A stretch of DNA of 64,000 nucleotides from Symbiodinium kawagutii (Eukaryota; Sar; Dinophyceae; Suessiales; Symbiodiniaceae). The stretch spans positions 216,589 through 280,588 of the forward strand of contig VSDK01012283.1 of the NCBI GenBank assembly GCA_009767595.1. The letters are read 5' to 3'. Position 1 is the stretch's first letter. Each line of letters starts with the position of its first letter. The notes beneath the pieces were generated by a model, which searched no databases, was not told the origin of the DNA, and was given only the letters and a program-made list of their open reading frames with translations. Shown here in pieces: positions 1 through 9,300 of the stretch. A program made the translations under genes and the position numbers.

Positions 1-314
1 TGGATTTTGGATCATGCCATGGATGCTGGTGCGAAATTGTTGCGCGCAATCACTAAGTTTGGTATGAATCGGAACACCAGTTTAGGCCACGAGGGAGAAG
101 GATAAGAGCCATGTGATGAGCCATTATGGTGCCCTGGCGATCTGATTGATGCATGCTGGCTTAAGGTTTTGGAAGGGCAGCACACGTGAGACGGGCGGAT
201 TGGGCATGGCTGCAGTTTTGCGCTTGGAAACCAACATAGCAACACATCAAAAGACAAGACCTATAGGACTCACTTGGATGAAAAGTCCTCCTGACATCAG
301 CGCGTTCTGACGCC
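1..314. other. 5' flank of the epimerase gene
   Basis: No gene is recognisable here. A pyrimidine-poor AG at about 299-300 lies 14 bases before the ATG at 315. It could serve as the spliced-leader trans-splicing acceptor that dinoflagellate mRNAs need, but this is inference. Open frames on both strands in this stretch show no family motif. Confidence 0.3.
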
Positions 315-3300
315 ATGGAGCCTCCAACGAAGAGGGTGAAGGCTAAGAAGCCAGACAGCTTCTTCAGTAAGGAGACTCGAGGGGCTTGAAACTGTAGGAC
401 AGCACCAAGCACTTCCAATGTGATCACCTACAACAGCTGAGGCTTGAGTTGATGAGGGGTACTTTTTGAAGGTACTCGTTTGGGGTTTCTTGAAATTGGG
501 AACCCTAACAATGGATGGTTCCTGACTCAAAATGACTAATATTCGATAATACTCTCTGGTAAACCTAACCTGGCGATGGATTTTTTTTTTTGCAGGTTTC
601 CGATGGTTTCCTGCAAAAGTTGAGGATTTTCCGTTACCAGAGGGCAACTGGGGGTAATGTACCTGATTTTCAAGAAACCACGCGTTGAGCACGTGCCTGG
701 ATCAAGCTCAGGAAGGGGCCCTCTATCCAAGCGGTATTGACTACACGTTATAGGGGTTCGTATATCAACCCATGGTGGTTAGTATACAACTGCTTACTGT
801 TGGTGAATGGTGGTTTCTCAAGATAGGGAACCCTAAAAATGGCTGGTTTATCATTATTCAAGATTACCATTGGATGATTTGGGGGTACCCCTATGACTTG
901 GGAAACCCCTAAATTGCAACCAATGAAGTAGCATCATTGATCTGGTCCATAGCACATTGTTCAACAATTGCCCCCCCCCCAAGCTGTACCAAGTTTATGG
1001 CCTGTTGACCTGTCGAGATTTCAGGGTTTTCAGCAGTGTAAAGCAGCTGACTGTTCAGGAGTGTCCACCTTCACCTAGTTGAGGAATCATTGCCAGTACT
1101 ACTATAACCAGTTAAATACCAACGGTTGAGGAGTTGTATACTAATCACTAGATAACCTAGTAGTTCCCCTCTTTCGCTACTGGGTTTCTGACATGTTTGT
1201 GGTTGCCCCGCAAATCCATAATGAACTTGCCACAAGTCACTAGTTTTGGATGGTCTCAACAGGGCCTTGGAGATGTGTTCCAGGACTTCTTGATACAGCA
1301 CATCAGTGACATCATCGCCTTCTACAAGCCAAGGAGGGGCAAATGGAATTCTGTTAGCCTGTGCGTTGCCCAAATAACATTATCAGGGGTTACACATGGC
1401 TACAGGGAAGCACCAGCAAACTCTGGATCACAGAATAGGCTGATCAGGTAGACTACTGACAAACCATCAATAGCTTGCGTATCAATCATTTGGACTTTGC
1501 CTCCCATCAGTCCAAGCTGGCAGAGACAAGAACACACAACTTGCACATCTATGTGCACCTTGCTGCTTTGCATTCATCATAGCAGCGCCAGTTGCTTGGA
1601 ATTGCTGTGGGTCTTTGTTTGTTTCAAGATACACGAGACAGAACAACTGCCTTGCTAAACCATTGCTGTCATGTATGTGTGCACATATGTAATATGTATG
1701 TCTGTTCGCCATGCATGTATGGTACGTAATGTAAGGTAGCATAATGTAATGTGACAGAATGTAATGCTATTGAATGGAATGCAGCAATATAATATAATGA
1801 AACGTATGCATGTATGTTTTTTACGCATTATATTCCTGTATGCAAATCATCCACTGTTTGCACACGCACACACACATGCACACATGCGAGTAACCCCATG
1901 CAGTGAAGACGACCTATGCTGACGTTCCAGGGCAAAAGACCCCAGCGGCGGGTTCTTCCAAAGCTTTAAAATCGACGGGACGCAGCTTGTCAGAGATGAG
2001 CTGTTGGGAAATCCCAGCTGGGGGTGGTTAATGGGCGTCACCAGGCAAGCACTGCTGACGATACAAGGGTGCGAAATGAATGGTTAATGATGGTTATTGG
2101 AGGGTTAATGATGGTTGTTAGGGCTTACTGATATTTACTGATGCTGGTTCATAATAGTGAACAATGCTTAATGATGCTTGAGATGTTCCCATACAGGGTC
2201 TTCTATGGGTTTCTTGCAGTAGGGAACTTGCAAAGCCACCAAAATTTTCAGTCCATAAACCTTTCAAACGTTGGGGTTCCTATTTTGACAAACAGCCCAA
2301 GGAGGATTTGATTACGCTGTAGTATCCGGCAATAGCCGCCAAGATGGCAATAGCCCCCAGCAACCATCATTGAATGGCTATCAAACATCTTTATGGATGT
2401 GCCAGCAATGGTAGCCAGACGATTAGCTTACTAACGATATTTTTCTGTTGGGAACCATTCGGCTGGTTGGCTGAAAAGTCGGACGTAGCACTGTGGTGGG
2501 GGTCACGCCATATTGGGGCGCTACATTTGCCTCACCACCCTGTTGCTTTTCATAACGGAAAATATGAATTATGGGGGAGCATCCATTTGGTCCCATGTGG
2601 CCCTGTTGCTTCTACTGCGCCCAACTGGTCAGATTGCTTGAGTGATCTAAGTCCAGGGGTTCAAAAGTACTGCCCACTGCTTGACACAACCAGGGTGCTG
2701 CGCCCTCAGGAACTTCAACCCGGATTTTCGGCAGATCGTGTCCAGCGCGCGAATGGCAACTTCTGCAGAATGTTTCAGGAGTCTGGTTGTATGCCCAAGT
2801 CTCGCAGGGATCGAACGAACCAATATTGATATTAATTAAGCACTATGAATGCCCATTATGGAGATCAACAAACATAACCAGCTTGTTTGAGAATCTGTTT
2901 TTTCTCTGAGTTGATTATTATGAGCCATCGCCTCCCTGGCCCCCCAAGATGAAGGTTGGAGGCTTAGGCTTAGTCTTGGTGGAGCCCTTTTCGTCAATGA
3001 CATCAACTTTGCCAGCTGCCGGGAGGGTCCTTTGTTGGAAAGTGAATAGAGGAAGCAACTATAGCATGCTTACTGGCTGTTGGTTGGGAGGGAGCGATTT
3101 GGAGCCAGGACCCTTCTACTGGGGGAGCCAAGGAGCCACCAGGAGCGGTGTAATCAAATGGTAGCTTATTACGCTCATTTTACCAATGCCGAACTGAAAC
3201 AATACTCCTTCACCACCATGAAGAATGATTATAACTCACCATTTTCACCCACTCTTCCCAGTTGCTGAAGATAAAGAACTTTGGAAGCACTTGGTCCCAA

Positions 3301-6300
3301 AAAATGAACTAAGAAACATCATAACAAAATTTCTTATTGCTTGGGAAAAAAACACGGCCTTATGATAGTCATGCTCTCACTGGTGTCATGGAGATTCTTG
3401 TGGCCATTGCTCAGATTTCGAGATATTCCATGGATGCTAACCCCCCCTTGGACGATGCAAGCCATGATCCATGGGGACCATCCACTGCCGTAAGGACATG
3501 GCCATGAAGCGTTGTAAGTTGGAGGCTTTCCCTTTCCAGGAGATCCACGCGAGCTTTCAGGTCGATCATAGCGGGGAGTAGGGTAGCGAAACTGCAGTGA
3601 GAGGTTTCCCACTCTGAGACCTAGCCATCAACCAACCATCAACCACTAATCATCAACCAACCATCCATCAACCAAACCATCAATCATCAACCAACCATCC
3701 ATCAGTCGCATGAAATCCCGTTGCAACCTTGGCACCGTCCCAGCGGCCTCAGGTGATCAACTTCATGTTGTCTGGGAAGCTGCTGCAGGACAATGAGCTG
3801 CTGAAGATCGGACAGCATGGCCTGGAGTAACGGGCACCCGCACGGAGGGTCATGGAGGGTGGGCCCGGGTAGGAGGATGGTAGGGCGGTGGTCATGGTGG
3901 CTGATCATGGTACATGAAGAATGGTGATGATAATCCATCCTGGTACATGGTAATGGTTGATGGAGAAAGGTCGATGGTTGTTGATGAATCGCAACGTGTC
4001 TCGTCGATCAGTTGAAGGTAGGAAATTGATGGGCACATCCATGTGGCACATGACAACCCTCGGGGGGACCCCTGCAAGCAGAGAGAAGAAGAAGAAGAAG
4101 AAGAAGAAGAAGAAGAAGAAGAAGAAGAAGAAGAAGAAGAAGAAGAAGAAGAAGAAGAAGAAGAAGAAGAAGAAGAAGAAGAAGAAGAAGAAGAAGAAGA
4201 AGAAGAAGAAGAAGAAGAAGACGAAGAATCCGTGTGGCACATGTCAACAATGGGGTAGTTTGCCATGTGGCTATGCCTAAGTTGGCGCCTACCAAAAACG
4301 GTTTGTTTCTGCTGGCATTTGGATTGGCTTCCATCCATGTAGCACGCAACATTCAATGAGTCTTGCAGCCAAAAGTTCTCTGACAAAGTAGGCCAAAGTT
4401 AGTCACAGGTGTCCATGATGGGCCGAACCTGGACCAAGGTATATCGAGAAGGTTCACTATGTGCCGAAAAACGGCAGTTACGCATTTACAGTGCGACACC
4501 ACAAGCCGGAGGAGCGCTGCAAGTCCCAAAAACGACGCCAAGTCAAACCCAACATCGGGAGGTTAATTCCACAACTTGGTTCACTTGGGGACTACTATAA
4601 GTGGCTATATCATCAACTGGATGATTTGTGGATCGCCATAATTTCTGAGAAACCCGGGCGCATGTGTGAAAGACGACCGGATCCCCGACGAGTTTCACGA
4701 CGGCCGAGCCTGGTCCAGGACCTCGTTGAGCAAGCCTATGGCTATGCCTTCATTCTTGCAGCCCACGCAGCTGCCCGAACAGCGGGCGTGCCGTGGCGAA
4801 GGACGTGAGATCGCGGGCGTAGCCGGTGGACATAAGATGCATTGTGGTTCACTAAGATGAGAATTGTGGATATCAATCCAGAAAGATTTTATCAATGCTC
4901 AAAAGCAATCGTGGATATCAATCAATCCAGAAAGATGCTTGTTTTTGAGCATTGGTTTTTTGTAGCATATTGTTGGGAATCCTCGTGCAGGCAAATCGAG
5001 CAAATCTACGATGGAAAACCTTGGAACTGCCACTAGCATTCAGCAAGGCCGTTGAAATATGTTAAACTGGCAGAGGTGAACTGCTCAGTAGAGAAATCAT
5101 ATTCATTTTGGGTATCCCATGTATACAATCGGACAATCCCAGGCACCCCATGCCAATGTGTGCAGCAGCACCGCACTTCACCACTGTTCCTGAGGTTGCA
5201 CAGGACAACACAGGCGTAGCGCGTGTCTTTGACATGCTGGAGAAGAAATTTTGGCTTCCCGATAAGCCTCTGAGCTGCAGTGGGCAGCAATTGAACTTTT
5301 GGAATCTGTGGACACGCTGCAATACGGTGCATAAACATCCGTATGATACAGTGATACCTGCACACGCTCACAGATGTATGAGATTCTTTGCTTGTTGGTT
5401 CTTGTGGCGTGAAGTCTCCAGCCTTCGCAGGGGCGCATACTTGGACACCGTCAGCGCGGACGGCTGCTTGTCCAAGCTGCGGAGGGCGCCGCGGTGTCAC
5501 GAGGGCAGCAGGGGATCATGCCGGGTATCTGGGGCCTCCAAGGTGTGGTTGACAACAGCTACCGAGGGCAGAACTCCAACATGCACATGTGCGAGGCCGC
5601 CGTCGTGAAGTGAATCTCAGGTCTCGTTCCGATGATTCCCCCGATCAGCTCCCAACCATTGAAACTCTCATTTCTTGTTTTGTAGCTCCAAACTCACATG
5701 ATCTCACATAATTTTTGGGATAAGCATTTCTGATGACAAGGTCAATGAAGGCAAGGGACAATCCTTGGTTGGGACGTGCCAGGCCCTGATTGCAGCATTT
5801 GAAGCCACGGGCGAACTCTGCACCTGGGCTTGCAACTGCAGCTGCTGCTGGCTGTGGGGCCATCTCGCCTCCAAGAACCAGTTCCAGAGCGAGAAAGCTA
5901 AAGTTCTAAAGCCGTTTCCGTCAAACTAGCTGCCTGAAAGCTCAAGCAGATCTCAGCTTATCCATTCACACTGGGATTTCCAATCCCTCAGGAATAGTAC
6001 TTGGGATGTTAGCGGGTGTGCAACCTGTGCTGCTCATCAAGCATATCAAGCGTGGAGATTCGCTTCTCTGTGGGCTGGTCCAAGGCTACTTAGATCGTGC
6101 TGAAGTTTTGGCAGAAACCTTTGCTTCGCAGCACAGCTGAACATAGAGCTCCGACCAGTTGCTGAAGATGTGGAGATTTTGGAATGACAGCTGTTCCAGG
6201 ATTCAGCAGACTCAACTTTGCTTACAAAATGGCATCGCTTCATCCAAGCCCCAGCAGATGTAGTGCTGAGTCGCTACGACGACTTTCTGCTAGATGATTT

Positions 6301-9300
6301 CTTCTGTTGGATGATGACCAGCTTTTCGGATCATCAAAAGTCTGCTAGGTTCAAATGATGGCTGGTAGGTACAAGTTAGTGAGCCGATCTGTGTTTCAAA
6401 AACATTACCATCTGCAAGACACGCTGTACTTAACTGATTTCTAAGCAATAGTGCTGCTTTGATGCCTGTCACTCCCCAAGGAAGCTGGCGTCGAAAGGCT
6501 TCGGGAGAGTATTTCACTGCGTTCTTGAGTTGGACAGGGCGCTGATCCATGATAAGAAGAGCAAGCTGAGCTCCGTTGGTTGTCGCACGAGCTTGCCCCA
6601 GTACCAGTATCATGACATATCATGACCATCATTGGCCCATCACTTCCGATCAGATCCTTTCACCAATCATCAACAGGCACAGAGTTCCCCCTACGCAGTG
6701 CAATCACTGGATGGACAGATTGGTTTACGAAAGCGAGTATGGAGCTTGGGAACCCCACCAATTTCGGGGGTGCTACCGCTTTGTGGACACTCCCAAGCAA
6801 ATGGGCTGCCGGGCTGCTACCCCATGCTACCCACCGTTGATCATTGGAAACTCTAGAAATGATTGGAGTAGACGATTGTGAGCTAATGCAATGCCCATCA
6901 ACAACCACCGCTTGGATCAACTTGTGCCTGTCAACGACATTCAATGATCACAAGTTGCTAGTTTCAGCACGCGTCGCATGTGTCAGGTGGTGGCTTTGTT
7001 TGGGAGCACTACACCGTCGACTTCGAAATTGATTGGGAGCGCAGCTGAGTGAATGGACTTCAGAATAGGGGTTGCTTAAGGCTGGTTGGCTGCGGTTGGT
7101 TGCTTAAGGCTAGTCTCAGATCGCCAAGGTCGGTTGAGATCGGTTGGTTGGTCTGTCCTCTCTTTCTCAGCTTGTCCATGGATTCCTTCAATCCGCAAGC
7201 TCCGCCAGAAGGGCTGGCACCGCTGCCAGGAGTACAACAAGAACGACCCTTCGAACATCTACAGACCTTGGGGCTTTCAACCTGGGCATCAGCATCTTGG
7301 CAGAACTACCCGGGGCAGTTCGCAACCGGGACATGGCTGTGGAAAATTCCGGACTTCAAGGGTGCCTCCGAAGCGCTCCAAGTGCTGTTTTCTCCCTGCC
7401 ATCGAAGAAGTCATGCAAAGTACAGGTGCAAAGGTCAGATAGCGATGCCGAAGTTCAGCCTTGCTGATCCTTCATCCAGGATTGATACCAGCTGTACGAT
7501 GCTGTGCTGTGTCGAGGATTGAATGGGCAAAGAACCTTCTGAACATTCACAGGCACAGACCCAAGTTTTGGATGGTGAATCGCGCGAAGGAGCGCCAGCT
7601 TGGCGTTGGGGGGTTCTGCACAGCTTGTCCTGTCAATGCCAGTCTCGTATATTCTCCTTTCAAAAACCACAAGTTGGGAGTGTGGCCATTTGATGGAACG
7701 AGTTGAACTTCCTATGAACTTGAAGATTTGATTGGCCTTGATTTTCACACTCAAATTCAATGGTGAATCAGTGGCTGTGAGTGTAGCATTTGCAGCGAGC
7801 AGTTCACAAGTCAGCTTCCCTGCTCCCTGGCAACGCCTTTTGAATCTCCGAGTCGTTGTTTCGCTGTTTGGAAGTTATAGCTGAGCAACAGCTGCTTCTG
7901 CCAACCCACTTTGAATGCTGTTTCTTGGTACATTCCCAGGTGTTGGCATTCCCAGGTGTTGGTCAGAGTCGAAGTCGAAAAAATCCATCCGCCAGGATGG
8001 CGTTTTTGGGGGGTCAGATCTGCGCAACAGGAGCTGTTTGACGGAGCCTGGGATCTCTCCTGGGACCCGGTCTACGGTGGTTTGGTCTATGGCTTCGGAC
8101 CTGACAGGTGATGGCTGGGTGGCTGGGCACATGGTGCGATCAACCCTTGGTTCATGGATTTGGAACGATAACAATGGTGGCAGTGGCTTGAAAGGGGCCT
8201 GTCTACACTTGAAGATGGATGTGAATATATGTGAATGGTAGAATTCATGTGAATTGTTTACTGATCCTTTAGTGAATGACATCCATGAACTGGGAAACTG
8301 TACATCTTTGAGATGGCCCACAATGACCAAGCAAAAGCATGCAAAAGCTTGATAGTGGATTGATAGTGGATTGATAGTGGTTCATATAGTGACTAATGAT
8401 TGACCACGAGTGGTTCATAGCGACTGGTGCAAAGCCATGGAGTGACGATGCTGTGATCATGGCACTGCGACTCGTCCCTTGGGAGCCTTGCTGCCCTTTG
8501 TTGGTGGGAGCACCGGCCTCCCGTGGACAGGAAGTGGTGCGATGAAGAGAAATACTTCTGGGTTCGGAGCCCAGATTCGCGGCCATTGAACATGGATGTT
8601 GGATTCATCCCAGCAGAAACTGGTTGATTCCAGTGGTGGTTGATAATTGCGAAGCCAAAACAATAAGCCAACATATGAATCATCAATAACCATCCACAAC
8701 CATAACCAACGAGAGGCAACATTGCCTGTTGATCATCGTAGATGGTAGGACAAAGCAACAAGCAACAGAAGGGATACATCAGCTATCCAACAAAAAGAGG
8801 ATGGACTTTGCCAAATAGCCCACCAAATTGCCGAACTTGTCAACAAAGGTGGCCTAGCTCAGTCGATTATTCTGATGTTCACCTGACCAGGTACTAGGAA
8901 TTTGACTGACGATTCATTGGTTCCAAGAAAATGCGTCGCTGAAAACATGTCCAAGAACGCTTCCAAGATTTGCAATGTCCGGGACCGATGGCTTTCGGAA
9001 TGTTTCTCTTGCAGAAGGATATGGCAGTGGGTCAAAACCCCGTATCCCTGATTCCCCATCATTAACCATTGTTTTCCCTATTATTGCTGGTTAATATTGA
9101 CCAATAGCCATATTGAGAGCCTTGGGTTCCTTTTCAACCATGGAACCAATCCGCTTGCCGGGTGCTGGAGGCAACAGCGCCGGGGGGTTCACCCTGCGCA
9201 ACCAGCACCGGCGCACCGAGGTTCAGGGCGAAGCCATTGCCACAGCCTCGCTACTCTACGAGGTGAGCTGGGATCGGCTCAGTGTGGCAGTGATAGCCAT

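Noticed and set aside
2374..2829. 151-codon plus-strand ORF
   Set aside because: It lies within epimerase intron 4, has no recognisable motif and starts in low-complexity DNA. Probably chance or a decayed repeat.
3892..4386. Poly-Ser, poly-Phe, poly-Leu, poly-Lys and poly-Glu ORFs
   Set aside because: All are six-frame readings of the GAA microsatellite.
5108..5608. 166-codon plus-strand ORF
   Set aside because: It crosses two epimerase exons. It matches the true frame only in the first (VARVFDMLEKKFW) and reads the second in the wrong frame, so it is not itself a protein.
7049..7522. 157-codon ORF and two other overlapping frames
   Set aside because: They overlap epimerase exons 14 and 15, which use different frames. 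The long frames are mixtures of exon shadows and intron.
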